A stretch of DNA of 64,000 bases from Gemmatimonadota bacterium (GTDB lineage Bacteria > Gemmatimonadota > Gemmatimonadetes > Longimicrobiales > Gaopeijiaceae): NCBI GenBank assembly GCA_007125845.1, contig SLCK01000004.1:1-64000 (forward strand). The letters run 5' to 3'. This document shows positions 27,372-35,718 of the stretch, piece by piece. How positions within the stretch are numbered: position 1 is the first letter of the stretch; each line of letters begins with the position of its first letter. Made by a program: the position numbers and the translations under genes. The notes below the pieces were generated by a model. That model saw nothing but the letters and a program-made list of their open reading frames with translations. It did not search any database and was not told where the DNA came from.

Positions 27372-29515
27372 CGGATCCGGTCTCCGAAGCGGCCCCCCTC
27401 CAGCACGTTGCGGAAGGTGTTCAGGTTCTGGTCCATCTGCATCGCTTCGGGTGCGCTCGGATCGACGCCAGAGGCAATCACGGCGTCCTTTATCGAGTCC
27501 ATGACCGCCACCATCGCCTGACCATGAGATTCGGCCAGCGGCCCCGCCGTGGCTCGTCCCTGCATGTGATCCAGCTCCCGCTCCACCATTTCGAGGTGTC
27601 CTTCGACCTCGGTCCTTCGCTCGGGATCGGTCCCGGCGAGAAGCGCCTCCTCCATCTGGCGCACGGTGGTGGCAAAGGCGTTCACCACCTGGTGGTCGCG
27701 CATCTCCCGGTCGAAGGACTCACGGATGAAGCTCTGCGCCTGGAGGTCGAAGCGCCGCTCGACCCGGAAGTCCACCTGGTCGAGGAGCTGGGAATGGAGC
27801 TGATCCCAACTTCCCACGAACTCCACGGCCCCGTGAAGTTGATCCAGAGGAGGCATCTCCTGGACCAGCTCCTGCAGGGAATCCACGCCCTCGTTCAGGA
27901 AGCCCACCTGCTCCTGGAGGTTGCCGAAGTTGCCTTCGAGGTCGCCAACGCTGCCCTGGAGTCCCTGGGCCAGCTCGAAGGCCTGTCCCACCTGGGCCCC
28001 CACTTCGTGCAGCTCGTCCCGGGTGCCCGCAATGTCGGCCTTCACCCCGGGGAAAGCCCCACCGACGGTCTGGAGGGTGTGCGAGGTCGAGACTCTTCCG
28101 GTGGAGACCACCCCTCCATGCTCGTTCACCCCCAACACGATCGCGTCCGAGGTGGCGGCGAGGAACGCGGGCTCGTACCCGTCCATCTCGGCCACCTCGG
28201 CCTGCGGCACGACATGGACCTGGGCCTCGATTCCTGCCCCCTGGATCGCGTCCTCGAGCAGGGTTCTGACCCCCGCCGCATCCCGCCCGACCCATTCTCC
28301 AACCTGCACAAGTCCGGCGCCGAGGGGGTCCGTCCGTTCCTGGTTCAGCCACCAGTCCCTCGGCTCGGGCCCGATGCGCCCTCCTCCGGGAAGGATTTCG
28401 GGTTCGAAGTCGGGTACACCTTTCCAGCCCCAGATCGGATCCCAGGGAAAGAACTCGGGCAGTTCGGCAATCTCGAGCTCCGGGATCCAGGGACAGGTGT
28501 ACCCCCACTTGCCCGGGAAGCAGATCGAGACCTCGTCGTCTTCGTCGGGGGGAGGCGCCGGCTCCTCCGGGGGAGGTGGTGCCGGGGGATCGAAGTTTCT
28601 CACGACGATCCGGATGCGATCCAGGAAGCGGGCACAGTGGTCGCGGCAGTCCATCCCGTGGATCGCCCGGTAGAGGGCTGGAGCCAGCCGGAAGTGGTGT
28701 CGGTGGCGGCAGTTCCATCGCCAGCTTCCGCCCGCCCTCTCCAGGACTCCCAGGACGACGGCATCCCGCTCCTCCTCTCCCAGGCAAGGAGCGGCGATCT
28801 TCTCACGACAGCGCACCCATTCCCAGGCGGTGTAGAGCACCTCGTTCAGGACACCCGCCTTCATCAGGTCGACGCCGGGGGGACCCTCGAGCGCGAGCTC
28901 CCTGAGCCGCTCGATCGTTCCCGGATCGAGCTCTCCTTCCAGCTCACGGACGAGCGCGTCCCGGAGGGCCTCGAACCCGTCCAACGCGAACTCGTTTTCG
29001 CGCTTCGGACGGAGCGGGTCCAACTCCACGAGTGGGTCGCTTCGCCAACCGACCGGCCGGAGGCGACCCCGCGCCCACACGATCCGCGCCCCACGGATGC
29101 GGGTCTCTGCGTGTTGATCGCAGTCGCGATTCCCGCACGCGTCGCTCACGGGCTCGGAGCGATCGTCCGGGACTGCCACGGCGCTAAAGCCTGCGGGGTC
29201 CTCGTCCTCGAGAAAGGAGAACTCCCCGAGCTCGACGGTGCCACTGGTGATCGCTTCTACCGAGAACTCCCTCTCGGACGATTCGTCGAGGTGAAGCTCC
29301 CTGCCCATCGGGGTGAGGGCGAATCCCGGGGTGAACCGGATGCTTTCCTCGTCCGGGCCCGCGCTTTCCAGGCCGCACGCGACGCCCGACCCCAGGAGGG
29401 CCCGGTTCTGGAAGAGGTACCGGGTGTAGAGGAAATCGCGAAGGAGGTTCAGGTCGGCATGGCTGAGGATCTGTCCGTCCCTGAAGATCGGGTAGCGGGT
29501 GGCCGTCGGGCTCAT
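27368..29515 (-). CDS. Large eCIS-associated protein of unknown function with coiled-coil region (candidate tail fibre or baseplate attachment protein)
   Basis: A 715-residue protein. The N-terminus (TRYPIFRDGQILSHADLNLL and LGSGVACGLE) resembles proteins seen repeatedly in eCIS loci without assigned function. Cysteine-rich segments (CGNRDCDQH, CRHRHHF, CRDHC) suggest metal or disulphide sites. A Pro-rich stretch near residues 310-330 is followed by a helical region with heptad-like repeats (about 500-600) and a helical C-terminus. No other gene in the locus looks like an Afp13 fibre, so this is the best fibre candidate, by inference only. The start is ATG 29515 (ATGA overlap, GGAGG 7 nt upstream). 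The frame extends upstream into the next gene and that extension is not used. Confidence 0.8.
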   Translation of the reverse strand: MSPTATRYPIFRDGQILSHADLNLLRDFLYTRYLFQNRALLGSGVACGLESAGPDEESIRFTPGFALTPMGRELHLDESSEREFSVEAITSGTVELGEFSFLEDEDPAGFSAVAVPDDRSEPVSDACGNRDCDQHAETRIRGARIVWARGRLRPVGWRSDPLVELDPLRPKRENEFALDGFEALRDALVRELEGELDPGTIERLRELALEGPPGVDLMKAGVLNEVLYTAWEWVRCREKIAAPCLGEEERDAVVLGVLERAGGSWRWNCRHRHHFRLAPALYRAIHGMDCRDHCARFLDRIRIVVRNFDPPAPPPPEEPAPPPDEDDEVSICFPGKWGYTCPWIPELEIAELPEFFPWDPIWGWKGVPDFEPEILPGGGRIGPEPRDWWLNQERTDPLGAGLVQVGEWVGRDAAGVRTLLEDAIQGAGIEAQVHVVPQAEVAEMDGYEPAFLAATSDAIVLGVNEHGGVVSTGRVSTSHTLQTVGGAFPGVKADIAGTRDELHEVGAQVGQAFELAQGLQGSVGDLEGNFGNLQEQVGFLNEGVDSLQELVQEMPPLDQLHGAVEFVGSWDQLHSQLLDQVDFRVERRFDLQAQSFIRESFDREMRDHQVVNAFATTVRQMEEALLAGTDPERRTEVEGHLEMVERELDHMQGRATAGPLAESHGQAMVAVMDSIKDAVIASGVDPSAPEAMQMDQNLNTFRNVLEGGRFGDRIR

Positions 29516-30348
29516 CGGTCGTCCTCCAGAGAGGTTTCGGTACCTCCTCCCGGGAGGTGGCCCGAGTCCAGGAGATCCTGGATCCGGCCTCGCTCGGGGG
29601 GGGAGAGGAGGTGAATGCCGTCGTCGTGCGGCACGTAGGATCCGAGGGTACGGATGACCCCTCGCACCGCGTCTTCGTCGTCCAGGTCCAGGGCGAACCC
29701 CTCCGGCACCCAGCAGAGGCGCCCGACGAGGTGCGCGGGGAGGTGGCGGTCGAGGAAGCGCCGGGCCTCCCGCCGCCGGGCGTAAGCCTCGAAGGTGGAG
29801 GTGACGGGGACGAGGAGGGTCACGCGCAGCGCCCATTCGTCCACGTCCTCCGGACTCGCGCCGGTCGAGCTCTCCTCCGGCGGACGGTACTTGAAATGCT
29901 CGATCAGGATGGGGCGCTCGCGTCTGCGGTAGAGTCGGAAGTACAGGCAGAACCAGCTCGAGAATCCTCGGGGCGTGCCCCTTCGCCGCCAGACGCGTGC
30001 GGCGCGACTCAGAAATCCTTCGATACGATCCAGATTCCGCTCCCGGGAATCGGTTCGCCAGCTTCCGGGAATCTCCCACGCGGTCCACGCCGCCAATTCC
30101 CGGAAGAGCGCGTCGTGCTGCCGGTACATCGTGCCCGCGGCCTGGTCGGGGGGCACGCCGGGGGGGGGCACCGAGCGAGCGCCCGGGCTCAACCAGACGG
30201 GGAGGTCCTCGAGCTCCACGAGATAGGCCCGGAAAAGGTGGTCGGCGATCTCGAGGAAGTCCGACACCTCCGCCCACGATTCCGGATCCTCGTGGTAGAG
30301 GCCCGGGAGGTGGTCACGGAGGGCTTGATACAGGGAGGCTTCAGACAT
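29512..30348 (-). CDS. Phage tail P2-gpI-like baseplate protein
   Basis: A 278-residue protein with features of the tail_P2_I/phage-tail-like group. The N-terminal LPGLYHEDPESWAEVSDFLEIAD precedes a WRRRGTPRGFSSWFCLYF segment, typical of baseplate wedge proteins found after the J-like proteins. It probably connects the baseplate with fibres. It overlaps the upstream baseplate gene by 8 nt and the following gene by 4 nt. Confidence 0.8.
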   Translation of the reverse strand: MSEASLYQALRDHLPGLYHEDPESWAEVSDFLEIADHLFRAYLVELEDLPVWLSPGARSVPPPGVPPDQAAGTMYRQHDALFRELAAWTAWEIPGSWRTDSRERNLDRIEGFLSRAARVWRRRGTPRGFSSWFCLYFRLYRRRERPILIEHFKYRPPEESSTGASPEDVDEWALRVTLLVPVTSTFEAYARRREARRFLDRHLPAHLVGRLCWVPEGFALDLDDEDAVRGVIRTLGSYVPHDDGIHLLSPPERGRIQDLLDSGHLPGGGTETSLEDDR

Positions 30349-32080
30349 CGCAGCTGCCCTCTCGGTGGATACGCGTCTTCAGGCACTCCGGACGGTGCTG
30401 GTAGATCGGGACGGCGTAGGGACCGATCTCGATCCGGTCCTCTCTCCAGGGTGAGTCCTGTGGAGCGTGACTGGACCGGATCGCCAGCCCTTCGACGCCC
30501 ACCACTCCCTCCAGGGTCGACAGCAGCGCCACGACCTCGGGGACTCCCACGGGGGTGCCCGGTGACCACCCGCCCGAATCGGCCGTTCCACGTGCGGGCA
30601 CGCACCAGGCCTCGCTGCACCAGGGCCGGGGTCCGTCGAGCGGGTCCTCGGCTGCCTCACCGGCCGGCTCGTCACCCGCGGCGGTGGACTCCGGATCGGA
30701 GTCGATTTCGGGGAGCGTCCGTTCGGGAGACAGAAAGCGCGTCAAGCGTTGTCTGGCCTCCGCGAGGACGGCCGACTCCCGGGCCGAACTCTTCACGACG
30801 AGCACGCAACGCACGGTCACTCCCCATGTGGATAGAAGTGCCGCACCCACCTCGTCCCCGAGCATCCGGCGCGGCGTCTGGGGGCCCAGGCGTTCGGTCC
30901 AGGACTGATGCGGCCGGGCAAGCTCGGAACGTCCGCCTTCGCCACGCAGGGCCGACTCCAGGACCCCGCGCAGGTAGCGCCGCTGACGGGCCGTAAGGGT
31001 CGTCCACGGCTCCCTGGGAAGGAGCTCGACCCCTCCGGCCTCGTCGGTCGGGGCGACGAGGAAGGTCAAGGCTCCCTTCCTCCACGGGAGCTCCTCCTTG
31101 TGAGCCCGGCCGTCCCAGCCGATACCGCGCGCCACCCCTTTGAGCACCCACCCCCGGCGAACCTCCGGCACGGCCTGGAGGAGGCGCTCGTAGTCGGTTC
31201 CCGTACAGGGCTCGACCGTCCGGAGTTGAAGGGGATGTGGGGGCCAGACGCGACTGCGCCCGGTGTGCCCTTCGAAGGTCTCGGGGTTCGTGGGCGCCGC
31301 AGGGTCGACGTGGAGGAGCGTCCTGAATTCCTCCTCGCTGAGCTCTCCGCCCGGTTCGAGTGGATAACGAGCTCTCAGCTCGGACAAGGCCGCGGGAAGG
31401 GAAGAAGCCTCTTGCAGCACGTCCCGGACGCCCGCCTCCTCACGAGCAAGGAGTGCCGCAACCTTGCGGATCCGGGTGCGAAGCAGGAGGTCGTCGATCT
31501 CCTCGGGCCATAGCTCCAGCTCGGCGAGCAGCGCTCGGATGGTCGCCCTTCCTTCCGGCCCGTCTCCTTCGAGGGCGAGGATCTCCTTTACCGGACCCGA
31601 GAACTGGAGGATCGCCTCGTGCATCCTGGGTTCGCGGATGGCGCGGACGAGGGCTTCCGCCGAGTCGTCCTCACGGATCCCCTCGTCCTTGAACGCAGTG
31701 ACGACGGCCTGCACGGCCCCCTCCCGGTTCGATGCGCCGTCGACCACCGCGCGGATCTCTTCCTTTCGGTCGCGAAGGAGCTCCGCGGTCCCGTCCCGGT
31801 CGCGGGAACCTTCCGCGAGCTCCAGGCCTCGCCACTCGGCGCGCCAGGCGGGCCAGCGGCGGAAGTCCTGGTTTTCGGTACGGTAGTGGAGGTCCGAGAG
31901 GGCCCAGAGCATCACCTCGAGGAGGGTCACGCCCGGATCGTGAACATTGTGGTCGGTCCAATCCGGAGCGAGCTCGCCCAGCCGCGCCATGGACTCCTGG
32001 CGGAGGCCTTCGAAGTCGGCGTCCGGAGGGTCGGGTCGCAGGTCCCGGAGGGCTCCGGGTAAGGGGCCGGTGGGACTCAC
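30341..32080 (-). CDS. eCIS baseplate wedge protein (Afp12/baseplate J-like)
   Basis: A 579-residue protein. The signature DWTDHNVHDPGVTLLEVMLW near the N-terminus is typical of eCIS baseplate J-like proteins. The C-terminal part carries repeated beta segments around GVEGLAIRSS. It forms part of the baseplate ring around the spike. The start is GTG 32080 in a GTGA overlap with the preceding gene. Confidence 0.88.
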   Translation of the reverse strand: MSPTGPLPGALRDLRPDPPDADFEGLRQESMARLGELAPDWTDHNVHDPGVTLLEVMLWALSDLHYRTENQDFRRWPAWRAEWRGLELAEGSRDRDGTAELLRDRKEEIRAVVDGASNREGAVQAVVTAFKDEGIREDDSAEALVRAIREPRMHEAILQFSGPVKEILALEGDGPEGRATIRALLAELELWPEEIDDLLLRTRIRKVAALLAREEAGVRDVLQEASSLPAALSELRARYPLEPGGELSEEEFRTLLHVDPAAPTNPETFEGHTGRSRVWPPHPLQLRTVEPCTGTDYERLLQAVPEVRRGWVLKGVARGIGWDGRAHKEELPWRKGALTFLVAPTDEAGGVELLPREPWTTLTARQRRYLRGVLESALRGEGGRSELARPHQSWTERLGPQTPRRMLGDEVGAALLSTWGVTVRCVLVVKSSARESAVLAEARQRLTRFLSPERTLPEIDSDPESTAAGDEPAGEAAEDPLDGPRPWCSEAWCVPARGTADSGGWSPGTPVGVPEVVALLSTLEGVVGVEGLAIRSSHAPQDSPWREDRIEIGPYAVPIYQHRPECLKTRIHREGSCDV

Positions 32081-35013
32081 GCCGGCACCTCCGGCCGAAG
32101 ATCGTGGTTCGCGACCGAGGCGAGAAAGCCGCGACAGGGATCGTCGGGACGCAACTCCTCGAGCGGTGCCGCGTCCCCCAGGAACCGGAGGAGGGCGATG
32201 TCCGCAACGGCTGGGTGATCCCGGACCATGCGGAGCAGCTCGGAGCGGAAGACGCCTCCCGAGGGATCGGTCCCCCTTTCCTTGCGCGCGAGCGGGTGAA
32301 GAAAGTGTCTGAGTGAGCGGTTCAACTCTTCGCGAGCCTGGGCGGCGGTCAGCTCGGCCCGGGCCGTGAAGTCCACTCGGACGCCCACTTCGAGGAAGCG
32401 GGGACAGAGGACCTGGATCTCCATGTGCATCGGGACGCGCGAAGTGAGAAAGGACCGGATCCGGGCCGCCAGGTGCAGCCCGGGATGAGGGCGTCGCTCC
32501 CGGGCGGAGGGATCGCTCCGGTTCGCATCCGGAAGGACCACCAGCCCCACGTGGCCGGGCGCGCAGTCACTCTCCTCGGAGTGGTGCGGAAGGGCGCGCA
32601 CGAGGCCGACCTCCGGGAAGCGGGTTCGGACCAGCTCCTCGAGGTCCCAGGCCGAGATGCCACGTCCCCGGTGACGGAGCTCGCCTCCGGCCCGGGTCAG
32701 GAAGGAGGGACGGCCCTCTGGCCCGCGTCCACCTCTGGATGGCGCGGGGTTCGACACCTCCTTGATTCCGGGGAGAGGCACGCGTAACCCCGTGACCTCC
32801 AACGCACCCAGGGGCTCGGAGGGGGTGTCATCCACCTCTTCTCGACCCGGGCTTGGGCGGTAGACGGCCTCGACCGCGTCCGGGATCAGCGCACGAACCG
32901 CTCCGATCCTCCGGGGTGCGGAGCTCTCGACCCGGATCCAGAACCCCCGGAGCTCCCCCCCTTCCGGTGCGCCTTCGGCCCAGTCGGAAGGGGCGACGAA
33001 GCGGACGAGTCCGGAGATTCTGAGCCCTTCGGTCCGGTCGTCGACCTCGAGTGGGGCCCAGCCGCCCTCCGACCGCCGGTATCTCCAATCTGGCGCCGTG
33101 CCCGCTCCGGCGCCCCCGCCCTCGCAGACGGTCGCCTCCTCCACAGCGAAGTAGAGGGACATTCGTTCGCCGGGATGGCTCCGGTCCAATCCCAGGTAGA
33201 ACCGACCGGTGTCCTCCGAGAGCGAACGGCGGAAGGGAAAGCACTCTGAATCTTCGCCCCCGATCGCCCCCTCGTGATGGGGGAGGCCGAGCCCGTTCCG
33301 GGTGAGCACCCTGAGACCGAGCAGGGTACCCGAGCTGCTCGAGGATGCCGCAGCGGTGGCGTAGTCAACCCGAATCCGGCTCACGATCGGTGGGTCGGGC
33401 ACCGGATTCTCCACGACCTGACTGTGCTCGCCGCGGGCGGCATGGTAGGCGTTCCTCTGAGCGGTGCGCTCATAGGCCTTCCATCCGAAGTCTCCCTCAT
33501 CGAGGAGGACGCGGATGAAATGCCCCTCCCGTCGCCCCACGACGGTCGGACGGGATGCCGCCCGTCCGCCGGCACCTTCCGTGGAACCGGGAAGGGGGGT
33601 GGACGGAAGGCTGGAGAGCTTCCCCGACGAGGCGATGGTTTCCCATGAGCCTTGCGTCCTCCGCTGCCACCGGAGGGTTGGGGAGCTGGCCCCTTTGGGC
33701 GAGTACATGGCCAGGGCATGAACGGTCGGGGGCAGTGCCTCGGGGTCCTCCACGTGCATGAGCGTCATGAGGAGGCTGCTGTCGAAGGCGTATTCCAACT
33801 CGGCGGCCTGGACGAGCTCGTAATGCGCGGGCTTGAGCGTGATGCCCGCCCCTGGAGAGGGGGCGGCATGCACCTCGATATCGACGCTGAGGGAGTGCAG
33901 GGGCTTTCCGAGGGCCTCGTCGCAGGCGAGGTAGAAGGAGTCGCCTCGACGGGGCACGGGACCGAAGGGCTCGAACTCCTTCTCGAGGTCGAGCATGCCC
34001 CCGTTGTGGAACCCGGCCTCCGGGGAAAGCTTCCTTCCAAGCACGCGGAGGACCGCCTTCCGAAAGCGGAAGTCGAATGGGGAGGACGGGAGCGTGCTGC
34101 CCTCTTCGGGAAGGGGGGTGCGGACCCGCACCCACGGATCCTCGATCCCCGATGTGGGATCCGGCGCCACGGCACCCGGAGGGGTGATGCGCAGGACCAC
34201 CCTCGATCCCGAAACGGTCTCCAGTCGAGCCCTCAGCTCCGGGCCGGAGATCTCTTCGACCCCGCAGGCGACCGGACCTTCGGAAGTGGACACCTCCCAG
34301 ACCAGGCTCTCAAGGAGCGCCTTCGCCCCCGATGAGAGTCCCGCGAAGCCGAGTTCCACCTGGAGCCTGGCTTCGTCGCGGTCGTCGTGTCGGAGAAGCG
34401 GCGAGGCGAAGTACAGCTCGTGCGGAGCCGGCTCGTTTTCCTCACCGATTGCGAACGGGTGAAAGGGAAGGGGAAGGTCTCCTTCCTCGGCGACTCGCCG
34501 CCGGATCCGGTCCCTGGTGGCCTCGCCCAGAACCGAGTGTGCCCCGACCGGACGGGCCCCCAGGACGGCGAGCGGTTCCTCGGTCCAGTACTCCCGGTCT
34601 TCCCCGAAGCGGTTCTTCCCGGCCAGGACTCGCGCCCCAGGTGGTAGGGCGGAGGGCAGTCGATGAGGATCCCCTTCCGCGGCGAGGACGACTCGGTCGG
34701 GGACGGGGTCGAGGGGACGCAGACCCAGGCGGTCTTCCAGGTACCACTCGAGGAATCGTCCCGGAGTCTCGTCAAAGTGCTCGGCCAGCCCCGAATGGAG
34801 GTGCGCCAGCGTCCGCAGCAGGGCCTGCGACGGTTCCCGGGGATCGCGGACCCGGTCCCCGTCGAAGAGGAGGTCGGCCCAGGTATGGAGTCCTTCGTCG
34901 GGGTCGGCGAGGGTGGGGGGAAGGGCGAGCCTCCGAGCGATCCGCGCCAGCTGGGCTTCCACCTCCGCAGGGGACCGGAGGTCGGCGCGGTAGGGCGAAC
35001 GATTCGTCGTCAC
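32077..35013 (-). CDS. Large eCIS baseplate protein (Afp11-like)
   Basis: A 978-residue protein, the largest structural component. The N-terminal LHTWADLLFDGDRV and the C-terminal baseplate J-like region (LEVGVRVDFTARAELT, then FRSELLRMVRDHPAVADI) fit Afp11-type wedge proteins. The middle is a long series of beta-sandwich-like segments. The GTG start at 35013 is defined by AAGGAGG 6 nt upstream and a GTGA overlap with the gp25 stop. A frame extension to 35166 lacks a site. Confidence 0.88.
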   Translation of the reverse strand: MTTNRSPYRADLRSPAEVEAQLARIARRLALPPTLADPDEGLHTWADLLFDGDRVRDPREPSQALLRTLAHLHSGLAEHFDETPGRFLEWYLEDRLGLRPLDPVPDRVVLAAEGDPHRLPSALPPGARVLAGKNRFGEDREYWTEEPLAVLGARPVGAHSVLGEATRDRIRRRVAEEGDLPLPFHPFAIGEENEPAPHELYFASPLLRHDDRDEARLQVELGFAGLSSGAKALLESLVWEVSTSEGPVACGVEEISGPELRARLETVSGSRVVLRITPPGAVAPDPTSGIEDPWVRVRTPLPEEGSTLPSSPFDFRFRKAVLRVLGRKLSPEAGFHNGGMLDLEKEFEPFGPVPRRGDSFYLACDEALGKPLHSLSVDIEVHAAPSPGAGITLKPAHYELVQAAELEYAFDSSLLMTLMHVEDPEALPPTVHALAMYSPKGASSPTLRWQRRTQGSWETIASSGKLSSLPSTPLPGSTEGAGGRAASRPTVVGRREGHFIRVLLDEGDFGWKAYERTAQRNAYHAARGEHSQVVENPVPDPPIVSRIRVDYATAAASSSSSGTLLGLRVLTRNGLGLPHHEGAIGGEDSECFPFRRSLSEDTGRFYLGLDRSHPGERMSLYFAVEEATVCEGGGAGAGTAPDWRYRRSEGGWAPLEVDDRTEGLRISGLVRFVAPSDWAEGAPEGGELRGFWIRVESSAPRRIGAVRALIPDAVEAVYRPSPGREEVDDTPSEPLGALEVTGLRVPLPGIKEVSNPAPSRGGRGPEGRPSFLTRAGGELRHRGRGISAWDLEELVRTRFPEVGLVRALPHHSEESDCAPGHVGLVVLPDANRSDPSARERRPHPGLHLAARIRSFLTSRVPMHMEIQVLCPRFLEVGVRVDFTARAELTAAQAREELNRSLRHFLHPLARKERGTDPSGGVFRSELLRMVRDHPAVADIALLRFLGDAAPLEELRPDDPCRGFLASVANHDLRPEVPA

Positions 35014-35429
35014 CGCTGCCCTCCTTCCTCCAGGTAGAAGGGGAAGACGAGCGAGTCCGGACGCCGGTGCGGATCCACGCGGAAGTCGATTCGCACGTCG
35101 ATGCGGGGCGCACCCTCCGAGGCGGGCGTGGCTTCGACCTGCTCCACGATGGCCCGCGGCTCCCACCGGACGATGGCCCGCTCCACGTCGGCGGCGATCC
35201 GGAAGCAGGTCTCCCGCGAAGCGGGTTGGAAGATGTGCCGATCCACTCCGACTCCCCAGTTGGGCCTCATTGCCCGTTCGCGCAGGTGCGTCTGCAGGAG
35301 AATGCGGATGGCCTCCTTCACGTCGTTCGCTCCGGAGACGAGATCGACTCCGGGCCTGCTCCCGCCACGTCCAGTTCGCCAGCGGACCGGAAAGGCCCAG
35401 CCGGTTCCGAGATGGGAATCTCCGCTCAT
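35010..35429 (-). CDS. gp25-like baseplate protein (Afp9-like)
   Basis: A 139-residue T4 gp25/lysozyme-like wedge protein: GTGWAFPVRW at the N-terminus, DVKEAIRILLQTHLRERAM in the middle and MRPNWGVGV following, as in the W/gp25 family. The protein initiates sheath polymerisation at the baseplate. ATG 35429 overlaps the PAAR stop by 4 nt. Confidence 0.92.
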   Translation of the reverse strand: MSGDSHLGTGWAFPVRWRTGRGGSRPGVDLVSGANDVKEAIRILLQTHLRERAMRPNWGVGVDRHIFQPASRETCFRIAADVERAIVRWEPRAIVEQVEATPASEGAPRIDVRIDFRVDPHRRPDSLVFPFYLEEGGQR

Positions 35430-35704
35430 CCGCCGATCACCACCGTGGGAGAGCCGATCGCGGCGCTCGCGCCGCACCCCGAGAGGTCCCCGACCCGGAG
35501 AGCCGGTCGGCCCCCGATCACGACCGTGGCGCTTCCCATCGGAAAGGGACTGCTGGGAATGTGTCCGGGAGGCGGGATTGGACACGCGTGCATGTCTCCG
35601 GCGACGGCGGCGGGCATCCCTCCCACCAGGACCGTCGCCACGCCCGGTCCCACGATCGTTCCTCCGTGCGTGGTCGTGTCGCCCATCCTCGCGGCCGGCG
35701 GCAT
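35426..35704 (-). CDS. PAAR-type spike tip protein (Afp10-like)
   Basis: A 92-residue protein with repeated PAAR-like turns: MPPAARMGDTTTHGG, VLVGGMPAAVAGDMHACP, VVIGGRPALRVGDLSGC and PTVVIGG. The His/Cys residues could bind the structural metal ion at the spike tip. The ATG is at 35704, with a purine-rich GGGAGGAGGAGGG site upstream. The open frame further upstream overlaps the VgrG gene and is not used. Confidence 0.92.
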   Translation of the reverse strand: MPPAARMGDTTTHGGTIVGPGVATVLVGGMPAAVAGDMHACPIPPPGHIPSSPFPMGSATVVIGGRPALRVGDLSGCGASAAIGSPTVVIGG

Positions 35705-35718
35705 CGCCCTCCTCCTCC

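Noticed and set aside
27254-29614. 786-codon plus-strand frame
   Set aside because: It is antisense to the eCIS coiled-coil protein gene. It has no start signal or domain, and its orientation conflicts with the whole operon.
29515-30277. Upstream extension of the 715-residue protein by 254 codons
   Set aside because: The extension reads out of frame through the gpI-like gene and is Arg/Pro-rich. ATG 29515 has GGAGG and a stop/start overlap.
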